From Muscardinus avellanarius (taxonomy: Eukaryota; Chordata; Mammalia; Rodentia; Gliridae), in NCBI GenBank assembly GCA_963383645.1, contig OY726578.1:23976388-24040387 (forward strand): 64,000 nt of DNA. The letters run 5' to 3'. Position numbers and translations under genes: made by a program. Below are positions 10,671 through 22,335 of this stretch, one piece after another. Each line of letters opens with the position of its first letter. Position 1 is the stretch's first letter. The notes under the pieces are model-generated. The model was not told the DNA's origin. It did not search any database and saw only the letters and a list, made by a program, of their open reading frames with translations.

Positions 10671-10808
10671 AATTAGACACATTTGCATACGCCGTAAGGA
10701 AAGGAGAAAGAAAAATTAGAAGCCATTTTTATCCATGACCATAGATACGAAATACAAAATAGCAAGGTATATCGAGCAATATAGAAAAAAATTATCTAAA
10801 TCATGACC

Positions 10809-11370
10809 CGAGCCAGGTGTAGCAGGCACACCTGTAATCTCAGTACTTGGGAGGCTGAGACCAGGAGGATCCAGGTTCACAGACAGCCTCAGCGACTTAG
10901 TGAGGCCCCTAGCAACTCAGGAAGACCCTGTTTCAAAATAAAGGATAAAAAAATAGGGCTGGGGGTGTCGCTCGGAAGGACATTGCCCCTGGGTTCCATC
11001 CCCAGTAGCGCAAATAAATAAAATAGTGGTAGGGCTGTGGGTCACAGGTAGAATGTCACTGAGTTCAATCCCAGCACCAATAAATAAATAAATGAATAAT
11101 AAATAAGTAAATAAAAATTTAAAAATCACTAACGTTGGCCTAGTTTATTAATATCTCTGTCCAAGCTGGGCATGGTGGTGCATGCCTCTAATCCCGGTAC
11201 TTGGGAGGCTGTGGCGGGAGGATCGCAGAGGTTCGAGGCCAGCCTCAGAAATTCAGCAAGACCTTCAGCAACCTAGCAGAGACCCTGTCCCAAAATAAAA
11301 CACACAAAGGGCCGAGGGCGTAGCTCGGAGGTAGCCTGTCCCTGGGTTCCATCCCCAGCACCGCACACAC
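10809..11370 (+). mobile_element. + strand SINE cluster
   Basis: Dimer 10809-11015, ID half 11027-11080, dimer 11163-11370 ending cccagcaccgcacacac. 10671-10808 and 11081-11162 are unique. Confidence 0.88.
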
Positions 11371-11875
11371 GTAAGCAAAAGAACGCTTTTCCCTGGGTCC
11401 TTTGTCCTGGGCTTGCCTTTCCTGCCTCTTTCCGGGGTTCAGCGCAACCTCCGCCCTCTCTGTCGGGTTTCCTGCTATTCAAGACCCACAGGGACCGGAG
11501 GTGGGAACAGCGCTCAGCCTGTCTTTCCACGAACGCGGAGCCGAGCCGAGCAGAGCCGAGCCGAGCCGAGCAATCCTCCGGACCACAGGGAAACATCTGA
11601 TGGGTCCCTCCCTGCGGACCCAGGGGACCACGGCCCCTGCCCTCCGGGTCCAGGCTCAGGGCGTGTTCCACAGGCCTGTGAGAACAATAGTCCACCAGGG
11701 TCCCGGCTGGGAGGAGGAGCGGGAGGGAGCCTGTGGGCCTGGGCTCTGCCCCGCTCCCAGGTGCAGACCCAAGGTGTCAACCACCAGGTTCCCTGGGCCG
11801 GCAGGAGCCTGGGCGCCCAGGACAGGGCAAAGCTTGAGACAGGCTTTGCTGGGTTTTGTTTTGGTTTTGTTTTTT
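11371..11875. other. Unique GC-rich intergenic block with (GAGCC)n
   Basis: Single-copy, moderately CpG-rich. A small gagccgagccgagcagagcc repeat at about 11538-11572 is the only structure. No supported exon. Confidence 0.6.
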
Positions 11876-12298
11876 GCCACTGAGGATTGAACCCAGGGGT
11901 GTCTACCTGTGGGCTGCACCCACAACCCTGTTGTATTTTTTATTTCCACACAGGGTCCACGCTGCTAAGGCTGGCTTTGAACCTGCAATCCTCCTGTCTC
12001 AGCCTCCCAAGAACTGAGATTACCGGCCGTATTGTATTTTAAAAACAGAAATATGTCCCGATATTCTAGTTCCCACTGCTATTAAGAAGATTAAATGCAG
12101 CCGGGTGTGGTGGCGCACGCTTGTAATCCCCACGCTTGGGAGGCTGAGACAGGAGGATCGCACAGGTTCGTGGCCAGCCTCAGCTACTTAGTGAGGCTCT
12201 CAGCAGCTTAGTGAGATCCTGTTTCCAAATAAAATATAAAATAGGTCTGGGAGTGTAGCCCGGAGGTAGAAAGCCCCTGGATTCCACCCCTAGTACCA
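11876..12298. mobile_element. Minus dimeric SINE and + dimeric SINE
   Basis: Minus copy 11876-12027; + copy 12100-12298 of the ctcagcagcttagtgag/gtctgggagtgtagcccgga intermediate subfamily. Confidence 0.88.
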
Positions 12299-12390
12299 AA
12301 GAAAGAAAGAAAGAAAGAGAGGGAGGGAGGAGTAGGGAGGAGGGAGAGGAGGAGGAAGAGGGAGAAAGGGAGAAGGAGGAGAGAGAGGTG
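12299..12390 (+). repeat. (GAAA)n/(GGA)n purine tract
   Basis: gaaagaaagaaag passing into gggagga repeats after the 3' end of the + strand SINE at 12100-12298. Confidence 0.9.
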
Positions 12391-12678
12391 TAAAAATGGG
12401 CAGGAGAAGCCCAGCCCCTGCGCTCCCGCCGTGGGCCTCGGGTCCAGCCGGGGCCTCCTCACTCCAGACCAAGGCCCTAAGCACTAAACACAGGCGGCCC
12501 TGCCTTCCTGAGTGACCTTTTATCTCCACGGGATTGTTGTCTCTGCCAAATAGACTGAAAGGAAGGAAGGAAGGCCAGCGAGTGCTTTTCTTAGCTCCTA
12601 AAGGGCTGACATTTCAGGAAACCAAAATTCTGAATGGGACCAAAGGGGATTTCAACTCACGGTGCGTGTCTGTGGGTC

Positions 12679-13460
12679 GCGGGTTCGCGGCCGGCCTCAG
12701 CTACTTGGTGAGGCCCTCTGCAACCTCGTGAGACCTTGTTTCAAAATAAAGAATAAAAGATGGGGCTGGAGGTGTAGCTCAGAGGTACAATGCTCCTGGG
12801 TTCAATCCCTAGTATCACAGAAATAAGTAAATTAATTAATTTAATTAAATAGGAAACCGGGCGTGGTGGCACATGCTTGTAATCCCAGCATTCTGGAGGC
12901 TGAGACAGGAGGATCACAGTTCATGGACAGCCTCAGCTACTAGTAGTGAGGCCCTCTGCAACTCAGTGAGACCCTGTTTAAAAATAAAGAATAAACTGGG
13001 CGTGGTTGCGCGCGCTTGTAATCCCCGCACTTGGGAGGCAGAAACAGGAGGATCGAGCAGGTTCGAAGCCAGCTGCGTTGGCTTAAGAGACCCTGTTTCC
13101 AAATTATAAAAAAGTATAAAATAGGTCTGGGAGTGTAGCCTGGAGGTAGAAGGGTTTCCAGGAACCCCAGTACCAAAATAAATAAATAAATAATAAAAAA
13201 TAGGGCTGGGGATGTAGCTCAGAGGTCGAATGCCCCTGGGTTCCATCCCCAGTACCGCAAAAGAAAAGAAAAGAAAAGAAAAGAAAAGAAAGAAAGAAAG
13301 AAAGAGAAAGAAAAGAAAGAAAGAAAGAATAAAAATAGGGCTGGGGGCGTATCATACTTGGGAGATCGAAACAGTAGGACCTCAGGTTGGAGGCCAGCCT
13401 CAGCAAGCAGTGAAACTCTCATCAACCTAGTGTGACCTTGTTTCAAAATAAAAATTAAAA
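12679..13460 (+). mobile_element. Nested + strand SINEs
   Basis: 5'-truncated copy 12679-12820. A dimer with its B1 half at 12856-12993 and ID half at 13192-13260 is interrupted in its linker by a cttaagagacc-type SINE (12994-13173). A partial copy at 13336-13460 follows. Confidence 0.87.
13258..13330 (+). repeat. (AAAAG)n/(AAAG)n tract
   Basis: Repeats follow the ccagtaccgc end of a + strand SINE. Confidence 0.9.
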
Positions 13461-13892
13461 ATAAATTAGTAAATAAAATAGAAACTTAAGTGCATGGGAA
13501 AAAATAATCAAAAGAACCAGCTCTGTTGGGAAGAACTGCATGGCTGGACATGACCGGGCTGCACGTTGTCAGAATGACAGCCAAGCACGGAGCCCTGAGC
13601 GCACCGGGAGCCGGGGGAGCGGGGACGCGGGTGCAGAAGGCCCAGTGCAGGAGGAGCAGCCCCAGCCCCGCCAGGCCCGCCGATAGCACCCGAAGTCCAA
13701 GGACCAGGAAGTGGCGCTTCCCACATGGCGTTCCGAGATAAATAAATTCCAGTTGAATTAGTTAAACAAGTTGCAAGTGGTTCCTCTTAGGCAAAGGGAA
13801 ACAGGCTTGGGCGGGGAGAGGGGGGCTGAGGACTGCTCTTTGTCTTAAACTCTGGAGGGCCAATTCACTTTTTAAAAAATTACGTGCCTCTG
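13461..13892. other. Unique intergenic block
   Basis: Single-copy sequence; no exon, RNA gene or repeat recognised. Confidence 0.6.
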
Positions 13893-14085
13893 TAAGCCGG
13901 GCGTGACGGAATCCCAGCATCCGGGAGGCTGAGACAGGAGGATCGCGGTTCGCAGACAGCCTCAGCTACTTAGTGAGGCCCTTTGCGGTTCAGTGAGACC
14001 CTGTCTCAAAATAAGAATAAAAAAAATAGGGCTGGGGGTGTAGCTTGGAGGTCAATACCCCGGGTTTCATCGCCAGTACTGCAAT
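13893..14085 (+). mobile_element. Dimeric SINE
   Basis: + strand copy with a short deletion in the first 20 bases (gggcgtgacggaatcccagc). Confidence 0.9.
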
Positions 14086-14175
14086 AAATAAATTAATTAA
14101 TTAGTTAATTTAAAAATGTGCCTATGTAACTTGATAAAGCTGAACAGCATGAATAGGCCAGTGTCCTGGTGAGCC

Positions 14176-14547
14176 GGTCATCCCAGCACTTGGGAGGCTC
14201 CTCATTGGTCATCCCAGCACTTGGGAGGCTCCTCATTGGTCATCCCAGGACTTGGGAGGCTCCTCATTGGTTATCCCAGGACTTGGGAGACTCCTCATTG
14301 GTCATCCCAGTACTTGGCAGGCTCCTCATTGGTCATCCCACGACTTGGCAGGCTCCTCATTGGTCATCCCAGGACTTGGCAGGCTCCTCATTGGTCATCC
14401 CAGGACTTGGGAGGCTCCTCATTGGTCATCCCAGGACTTGGGAGGCTCCTCATTGGTCATCCCAGCACTTGGGAGGCTCCTCATTGGTCATCCCAGCACT
14501 TGGGAGGCTCCTCATTGGTCATCCCAGCACTTGGGAGGCTCCTCATT
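14176..14547 (+). repeat. 31-bp minisatellite, exactly 12 units, derived from SINE sequence
   Basis: The unit is ggtcatcccagcacttggga followed by ggctcctcatt (31 bp); 12 x 31 = 372 bases fit the interval exactly. Unit variants carry gcactt, ggactt, gtactt or cgactt and ggcagg/gggagg. The core atcccagcacttgggaggct is the SINE left-half consensus, here fused to cctcattggtc. Confidence 0.97.
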
Positions 14548-14828
14548 GGTCACGGCACAGGGGCAACATAGGTCACCTCCTAGTCTCTGAGCCTCCTGTC
14601 CTTTTCAAGTGCCTGGAGGTCAGTAGCATCTCTAGGCCCTGTGTCCCCATTTGGCCAAGCAGAGAAAGAGAGCCTTCGAGGGGCCAGGCCCGCGCCTTGC
14701 TGGCTTTTCATTCACATTTGGCGGGTCACTGATGCAGGGCTCGCAGGCGGGAAACCGAAGCGGATTCTAGAAGAGGAGCTTCAGCTTGGGGAAAGCTGAT
14801 CTGGGGTCTGCATCGAAATGGGGCTTCA

Positions 14829-15250
14829 AGCCGGGCACAGTGGCGTGGGCTCATCATCCCGGCTTTCGGGAGGCTGAGACAGGAGGATCACGGTTCGCGG
14901 ACAGCCTCAGCTACTTAGTGAGGCCCTCCGCAACTCAGTGAGACCCTGTTTCAATATAAAGAATAAAAAAAAAAAAAATAGGGCTGGGGTGTAGCTCAGA
15001 GGTAGAATGCCCCTGAGTTCAATCCCCAGTACCTAATAAAATAAAATAAAATAAAAAATAAAAAAGAGACTTCAGCACATGGGCGTGGTGGAGCAAGTCT
15101 CTAATCCGGGGACTTGGGAGGCTGAGACAAGAGGATCACAGGTTGGAAGCTAGCTTCACAACTTAGTGAGACTCTGTTTCAAAATAATAAATACAAAGGG
15201 CTGAGGGTGTGGTTCGGAGGCAAAATGCCCCAGGGCTCCGTCCCCAGAAC
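14829..15250 (+). mobile_element. Two + strand dimeric SINEs
   Basis: 14829-15033 and a diverged copy at 15072-15250. 14548-14828 is unique. Confidence 0.88.
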
Positions 15251-15659
15251 GCCCCCACACTCACACAAATAAAATAATAATGATATTATTGGCTGTGGCT
15301 CCCAACAGCCCTCTGGTGCTCCTTGCAGGTGCTTTCTGGCGATCTCCTCCTTGCTGTGGCGGGGTCCCCGTGTTTTCTCTGGGCTCTGTCTGTCTGTCTG
15401 TCTGTCTCTCTTTCCCTTCCTCTCAGGGCCTTGTATTGAAACCACATACACACAACAAACCAAATACAGAGGAAAAGAGAGAAAAAGGCGCCAAGACCAG
15501 AGTCACGGAGAGTTCAGGCTAAGAATAGACTCTGAGAGCCGCGGGCTTTGTGACCTCCCGCAGGGGCTTGGCCGCCGGCCCAGCGCAGCTTGGTTTTTCC
15601 TGTGAGCACTGGCTTAGGAGTCTGGAGTTCTGGGTACCGGGCTCGTTCTGGGATGTCGG

Positions 15660-15775
15660 GAGACAGGCCTTCTCTCTGAGCCTCAGTCTCTTGCTTGCAA
15701 AATGGAAGGGAGGGACCAGACTCCCAGACTTTCCAGCTGGTACCCGGAGGGTGCAGCGGGACATCAGAAGGATGT
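15660..15775 (-). mobile_element. MIR fragment
   Basis: tctctgagcctcagtctctt gcttgcaaaatgg is the reverse of the conserved MIR core. The surrounding 15251-15830 is otherwise unique. Confidence 0.6.
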
Positions 15776-15829
15776 CGGTGGCAGGGGGGCAGCCGCTGCT
15801 GCTTCCGGAAGGGCAAAGCGAGGCGTTAG

Positions 15830-16865
15830 CCGCACGGGGGGCGCACACCTGTGATCCCAGTTCCTGGGAGGCTGAGACAGGAGGATTGCAGCTTCAAGAA
15901 GACTCAGCAGCTTAGCGAGGCCCTCGGCAGCTTTATTTTAATTTTCAAAATAAGGAATTAGGGAAGGGCTAAACGTGTGACGTGTGTGCGGATGCCCTGA
16001 CCACTCTGTACCTCATAATGATGTATGATTACGAGGCACTAACAAATCTTTTAAAAATGGAAGAAAAATAAGCCAGGCGTGGTGGCGCACACTTGTAAGC
16101 CCAGCATTCGGGAGGCTGAGACCACAGGATGGCGGTTCGCGGACAGCCTCAGCTACTTAGCGAGGCCCTCTGTAACTCAGTGAGACCCTGTTTCAAAATA
16201 AAGAATAAAATAAAGTAGGGCAGGGGGTGTGGCTCGAAGGTCGAATGCCCCTGGGTTCCATCCCCAGACCTGCAAAAAAAAAAAAAAGGAAGAAAAATAA
16301 ATAAAAAGTCAAACAGGGCTAGGAGCATAGGTCAGAGGCACAATGCCCTGAGTCCAATACCTAGTACTGAATGTAATAAAATTAAATTAAAAAAATAAAG
16401 AAGGACTTAGGGTGTGGCTCGGAGGTAGAACATCCCTGGATTCAATTCCAAGTACTTTCCCTCTCAAAATGCTGGGGGTAGCCGGGCATGGTGCGTGGTG
16501 GAGCACGCTTGTCATCCCCGCGCTTGGGAGGCGGAGACAGGAGGATCGCGCAGGTTCGAAGCCAGCCACGCGCGCTGGTTTAGGAGACCCTGTTTCCAAA
16601 TAAAAATGTAAAAAAAAAAAAAAATAGGTCTGGGAGTGTAGCCCAGAGGTAGAAGGGCTTCCAGGAACCCCAGTACCACCAAATAATAAATAAATAAATA
16701 AATAAAGTAAGTAAGTAAGGATGGAGGGTGTAGCTCAGAGATAGAATGCCCCTAGGTTCAATCCCTAGTATAAAATAAAATAAAATAAAATAAAATAAAA
16801 TAAAATATAAAATGGGCTGGGGTGTAACTCAGAGGCAGAATGCCCCTAGATTCAATCCCCAGTAT
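15830..16865 (+). mobile_element. + strand SINE array
   Basis: Partial B1 half 15830-15960; dimer 16071-16275 (cccagacctgc end); ID halves at about 16314-16370, 16403-16455, 16718-16770 and 16812-16865; ggtttaggagacc-type dimer 16480-16681. Confidence 0.88.
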
Positions 16866-16961
16866 TTCCCTCCGCCTCCCAAAAAGAGAAGGGACAAGAA
16901 AAACACAAGCAGGTGTTCTATTCCTTTGTCCAGTCCTTTTTAAATATTTATTTATTTATTT

Positions 16962-17164
16962 TGTGGTACTGGAGATGGAACCCAGGGGCATTCTACCTCC
17001 GAGCTCCACCCCCAGCCCTATTTTTTATTCTCTGATTGCAAACAGGGTCTCACTGAGTTGCAGAGGGCCTCGCTAAGCAGCTGAGGCTGGCCGCGAACCG
17101 CCATCCTCCTGCCTCGGCCTCCCGAAGGCTGGGATGACCCACAAGCCTGCGCCCCCACGCCCGG
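16962..17164 (-). mobile_element. Dimeric SINE
   Basis: Full-length minus copy from gtggtactggagatgg to acgcccggct. Confidence 0.92.
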
Positions 17165-17174
17165 CTGGCCTCGG

Positions 17175-17290
17175 TGCCTTGACCTGTAAAGTAGAACAGT
17201 AATAGCCCAGATGTCCCAGGACCTCTGCAAAAATCCAACGAGATAGCGCCTGGGACGCGGCGGACATTGCAGACCCAGCAGCGATCCTTG
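17175..17290 (-). mobile_element. Probable MIR fragment
   Basis: gacctgtaaagtagaacagt aatag ... ccaacgagatagcgcctgg follows the order of reversed MIR. The rest of 17290-17750 is unique GC-rich DNA. Confidence 0.45.
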
Positions 17291-17852
17291 TTATAAATAA
17301 CCTTCCAGCTGAGGAAACCGCGGGCCGGGGAGGAGGAGTGGTGGGCGCTGCCCCGGGCCGGCCAGCACCTGCGCCCTCGGGCGCGCGGCCTGGGCACAGC
17401 CTCCAGGCTCCGGGGAGCGGGTGCCAAGCCCCAGGCCTGCTGCGGCCCCGAGGCGGGGCTCAGCTCCCAGCCGAGGGCAGTGCGCTCCCGGCTCCAGCCC
17501 AGCTGCTGCCCTGAGACTGTCCCCGGGCCCCGACTCCCATTGGTCTCCGTCCAAGGAATCTCTGGAAGGACAGATAACACCGCTGGGCCGCAGCTGTAGA
17601 AATAATAAACGCTGGAGGGTGCTTGGGACTGTTGGGCGCTGTGAGATTCTTTTTTTCTCCTTTTGTTGATGACCAGAGAGTTGTGAATGCACATAAGACA
17701 CCATTTTTCAATAATAGTAATAATAATAATATAATAATACTATTATTATTATTTATTTTGCAGTACTGGGGATGGAACCCAGAGGCATACTACCTCTGAG
17801 CTATATACCCCCCAGCCCTATTTTTTATTCTTCACTTTAAAACAGGGTCTCA

Positions 17853-18077
17853 GGCCGGGCGTGGTGGCACCTGCTTGTCATCCCCGCGCTTGGGAGGCGG
17901 AGACAGGAGGATCGCGCAGGTTCGAAGCCAGCCGCGCGCGCTGGCTTAGGAGACCCTGTTTCCAAATAAAAATGTAAAAATAGGTCTGGGAGTGTAGCCC
18001 GGAGGTAGAAGGGCTTCCAGGAACCCCAGTACCACCAAAATAAATAAATAAATAAACAGATAAATAAATAAATAAAT
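17853..18077 (+). mobile_element. SINE insertion with 14-bp target duplication inside an older SINE
   Basis: + strand ggcttaggagacc-type copy flanked by aaaacagggtctca (17839-17852 and 18078-18091). The host is a minus-strand dimer covering 17755-18200. Confidence 0.95.
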
Positions 18078-18237
18078 AAAACAGGGTCTCACTGAGTTGC
18101 AAAGGACCTCACTGAGTAGCTGAGGCTGGCCATGAACTGTGATCCTCCTGTCTCAGCCTCCCAAATGCTGGGATGACAAGCGTGTGCCACCACACCCAGC
18201 TTTAATTTAATTTAATTTAATTTTTTTTGTGTGTGGT

Positions 18238-18410
18238 GTGTGGTACCGAGGGTGGAACCCAGGGACCTTCTCTCTTCAGGCTATAGACCTGCCCAATTTT
18301 ATTTCTTATTTGGAAACAGGGTCTCACTAGGTTAATGAGAGTCTCACTACTTGCTGAGGCTGGCCTCGAACCTATGATCCTCCTGTCTCCGCCTCCCGGC
18401 TGGCAGGTGC
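18238..18410 (-). mobile_element. Minus-strand dimeric SINE
   Basis: gtggtaccgagggtggaacc to ctgtctccgcctcccggctg; agtctcactacttgctgagg middle variant. Confidence 0.85.
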
Positions 18411-18835
18411 ATGTGCGGACACCCGCTCCCCGCCCCTGATGAGCAGGTAGCTGCGGGGAACAGGTTGATGGAATTAACCAACTGGCGATGGCCAGGTTCC
18501 CTTTTGGAGAAAGGAATTAAAAGAATCTTGGGAGATCCGAGCGCTCGGGACCTCCGGAGCATGATTCAACCTCACGTCACCGTCAAACTTTCCCACAGCG
18601 CAATGGAAAGTCCCTGTCCACTCCAGACGGCAGCGGCCCCCATCAGGACGGGCCACCGGCTCGGGGTCGGCCTGGCTGGAGTCCCGCCAGGGCTCAAAGC
18701 AGGCTTGCTAGATTTTTCCAAGCAAATTGCTGAGTGTTTGTGACTGCTTCCTCTGGGCAGAGGCGCTGCGAGACGGAGCCTGTGACACCGGCGTCGACCC
18801 AGCCGCAGGACATCAAAGGAGACAGGGTTGGAACC
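18411..18835. other. Unique intergenic block
   Basis: Single-copy, with scattered CpGs. No supported gene. Confidence 0.6.
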
Positions 18836-18990
18836 CTGCGCCCGGCACGGGGGCGCACGCCCGCAATCCCAGGACCTGAGGGGCTGACACAGGAGGACCG
18901 CAGTTCGCGGCCAGCCTCAGCTACTTGGGCCCTTTGCAACTTAGTGAGACCCTGTTTCAAAATTAAATAATTAAAAAATAGGGCTGGGGG

Positions 18991-19184
18991 CCAGACGTGG
19001 TGGCGCACGCTTGTAATCCCTGCGCTTGGGAGGTGGAGACAGGAGGATCCCGCAGGTTCCAAGCCAGCCTTGCTGGCTTAAGAGACCCTGTTTCCAAATA
19101 AAAATATTAAAATAAGCCTGGGAGTGTAGCCCAGAGGTAGAAGGGTTTCCAGGAACCCCAGTACCACCAAAAAAAAAAAAAAAA
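18991..19184 (+). mobile_element. SINE insertion with target duplication inside an older SINE
   Basis: cttaagagacc-type copy flanked by aaaaaatagggctggggg (18973-18990 and 19185-19202). The host is the + strand dimer 18836-19245, split at the start of its ID half. Confidence 0.93.
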
Positions 19185-19394
19185 AAAAAATAGGGCTGGG
19201 GGTGCAGCTCGGAGGCCGAATGCGCCTGGGTCCAATGCCCAGTGCCAAACAACAGAAAAATTGATCTCTGCCTTCCTGTCATCTTAAACTTACTGAGAGC
19301 TCACCCTCTGTTGTTCCTTCTCTGCCCACACTCAATTAATTGTGATTACTATTTATTGCACCAACATGAATCACCTTCCTTCCCCTCTCTTTCC

Positions 19395-19447
19395 CTTCCC
19401 TCCTTCCTTCCTTCCTTCCTTCCCTCCCTCCTTCCTTCCTTCCTTTC
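19395..19447 (+). repeat. (CCTT)n tract
   Basis: ccttccttccttccctccc-type repeat immediately before the minus-strand SINE at 19454. Confidence 0.9.
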
Positions 19448-19453
19448 CTTCTT

Positions 19454-20960
19454 TTGGGATGGAACCCAGAGGCATTTCTACCTCCAAGCTATACCCCCAG
19501 CCCCTTTTTTATTCTTTATTTTGAAACCGGATCTCACTGAGTTGCAGGGCGTCTTACTAAGTAGCCGAGGCTGGGCTCCAACCTGCGGTCCTCCTGTCTC
19601 AGCCTCCCGAGCACTGCGATTCCAGGCGTGCGCCACCACACTGGGCCACTTTAGCCCGTCTCGGTTCTTTCCCTGGTGCGGGATTCGACATGAACGTGAC
19701 GGGTCTCGTTACAGCATCGAGCCCCGGTGCGCCCGACCTGGTTGGCCCGTCTCTCTACCTTCTCTGCCAGGCTCGTTCTCGGGCACGGTCTGTCCCCCCT
19801 TTCTACCTCCTGTGTCTGGATGGCGCCTCTATTCTCCTGCTTTTGACAACCATGCGTTACTAAAATTCCCAACCTTCCTTCTCTCTGTAGCACAGTTTCC
19901 ACCGTTTACGCCCCTAGACCAGAATGTCCACAGCGATCTCTTTGGAGGTCTTGTGAACATTATGTTATTATTGTAGTACTGGGGACTGAGCTCAGGGGCA
20001 TTCTACTTCTAGGCTACACCTCCTGACCTTTCTTTTTCTTTTTTTTCTTTTTTTTTTTTAAATCAGGGTCTCACTAAATTGCTGAGACTGCCCTCAAACC
20101 CGCGATCCTCCTGTCTCAGCCTCCCGAGCACTGGGATTGTAGGAGTGCACCCCCACGCCCGGCTTCCTAAGGGCATCTGAATCTCCAAATTTGCTTTTAT
20201 TTTTTTTTAAATCTGTTTTGTTTTGTTTTTAACTGGGATTGAACCAAAAGGCATTCTACCTCTGAAACTGGGTCCTGCTAAGTTGCAGAGGGCCTCGCTG
20301 AACTGCTCAGGCTGGCCTTGAATCTGCTACCCTCTCGTCTCAGCCTCCCGAGTCCCGGGATGGTGGTGTATGGCTGCATTTATGTTGTGTGCTTTTGATA
20401 GCTTTGATGTCCTCGACGGTGTCACCCCTAAAGCCAAAACTTAAGTGACAAGCCTGAGACAACCTGGAGGTCCCTGACCCTCTACTCTATATTCTGTGGT
20501 TTTATTTATTATTTATTTTTTTTTTTTTGCAGGTCTGGGGACGGAACCCAGGAATATTTTACCTCCGAGCTACACCCGCTGCCCAATTTTTTTTTTATTC
20601 TTTATTTTGAAACCAGATCTCACTGAGTTGCAGAGGGCCTCACTAAGTAGCTGAGGCTGTCCGCGAACCGCGATCCTCCGGTCTCAGCCTCCCAAATGCT
20701 GGGATTACAAGCGTGCACCACCACGCTTGGCTTTATTCTGTGGTTTTTAACCCTTTTGATTTTTATATTTATTATTTATTTATTTATTTTTGTGGTACTG
20801 AGGATGGAACCCAGGGCATTCTACCTCTGAGCTCCACCCCCAGCCCTATTTTTTATTCTTTCTTTTGAAACAGGGTCTCACTGAGTTGCAGAGGGCCTCC
20901 ATCTTCCAGTCTCAGCCTCCCAAATGCTGGGATTACAAGCGTGCGCCACCACGCCCAGCT

Positions 20961-21008
<48 letters not shown>

Positions 21009-21163
21009 GAGGATTGAATCCTGGAGACATTCTACCTCTGAGCTACACCCCCAGCCCTATTTTTTATTTTTATTTTGAAACAGGGTCTCACTAGGTTTCT
21101 GAGAGTCTCACTACTTGCTGAGGCTGTCCTCGAACCTCCGATCCTTCTGTTTCAGCTCCCATG
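19454..21163 (-). mobile_element. Minus-strand SINE series
   Basis: Dimers at 19454-19647, 19970-20163, 20229-20372 (linker deleted), 20527-20735, 20789-20960 and 21005-21163. The interval 19648-19969 is unique CpG-containing DNA, and 20373-20526 is unique. Confidence 0.85.
20963..21004 (+). repeat. (TG)n microsatellite
   Basis: Lies between two minus-strand SINEs and ends at tactgaggattgaatcc, an ID 3' end. Confidence 0.97.
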
Positions 21164-21562
21164 TTTCCACCATGACCGTGCATTCGCCCCTCTGTTTCTG
21201 GTGTTTGAGTTCGGGCCCCAGCTATCGCCACAGACCGGGAGCCCTGACTTCCAGCCCCTCGAGCGGCCTCTGCGCAGACCAGGCTTACCCAGTTAATATG
21301 TCCCAGCCCATCGCCGACCCGCTGTCGGGTCTTCCATGAAACCGACCACACAGACTTCTGAACAGCGGTATCTAAAGCCGCGCGCTCCGCTGGAGTGGAG
21401 GCCCCCAAATTAGATAACCTCATCTATGAATCACCGTATCTCATTGCCGACTAGTGCTCATTAATTAAATATGCATTAAGTAATGCTTATGAAAAGAATG
21501 AATAAAAGCCCAGAACTCGGCCACGTGCAACAGGGGATATGAAGGAAATCGGGTATGAACTC
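21164..21562. other. Unique intergenic block
   Basis: Single-copy; no exon or RNA gene recognised. Confidence 0.6.
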
Positions 21563-21758
21563 GGGCGCCTGCGATCCCAGGGCCAGGGAGGCTGAGGCAG
21601 GAGGCCCGCGGAGGTGAGGCTGGTATGTGGTCATTAGTGAGACCTTGTTTCAGACTAAGAAATAAAATAGGACTGAGGCTGACCTCAAACCTGCAATCCT
21701 CCTGCCTTAGCCTCGCACATACCAGGATTGCAGGCGTGAGCTCCGGGCCCCGCTTGTC

Positions 21759-21760
<2 letters not shown>

Positions 21761-21796
<36 letters not shown>
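21761..21796 (+). repeat. (GT)n microsatellite
   Basis: Ends at atactgggattgaaccc, a minus-strand ID 3' end. Confidence 0.95.
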
Positions 21797-21798
<2 letters not shown>

Positions 21799-21860
21799 CT
21801 GGGATTGAACCCGGAGGCATCCTGCCCCCAAGATACAAGATATAACCCCAATCTCTCTCT

Positions 21861-21946
21861 GCTCTCCTCTCCTCTCCTCTCCTCTCCTCTCCTCTCCTCT
21901 CCTCTCCTCTCCTCTCCTCTCCTCTCCTCTTCTCTTCTCTTCTCTT

Positions 21947-21980
<34 letters not shown>
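21861..21980 (+). repeat. (CTCTC)n/(CT)n microsatellite
   Basis: Repeated ctctc pentamers, then ttctc, then (ct)n, ending at a minus-strand SINE (gtagtactgtggatgg). Confidence 0.95.
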
Positions 21981-21981
<1 letters not shown>

Positions 21982-22335
21982 GTACTGTGGATGGAACCCA
22001 GGGGCATATACCTCCTAGCTACACCCCCCAGCCCGATTTTTCATTCTTTATTTTTAAACAGGGTCTCACTGAGTTGCAAAGGGCCTTAGGAGCTGAGGCT
22101 GGCCATGAACCACGATCCTCCTGTCTCAGCCTCCTGAATGCTGGGATGACAAGCGTGACCACCACGCCGGACTGACCTCGGCAGGTTTTATTTATTATTC
22201 TTTCGAATTTCTTCTCAGTAGCCACTGAAACCCTATACGCATTTATATACAGCAGCTGCCTCCACTATCGTAAATGGGGTCGGAAGGCGCAGGTGTGAAT
22301 TATTTACAGGAGCAGCAGCCCCACTGCCTGCCCAG

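Larger units (their letters stand above)
21563..22175. mobile_element. SINE fragments and a minus dimer around two microsatellites
   Basis: + B1 half 21563-21670, minus B1 half 21673-21755, minus ID 21796-21852, minus dimer 21980-22175. Confidence 0.8.

Noticed and set aside
14169..14732. 187-codon frame over the 31-bp repeat
   Set aside because: A 31-bp unit free of stops in all frames opens several overlapping frames at once; not a gene.
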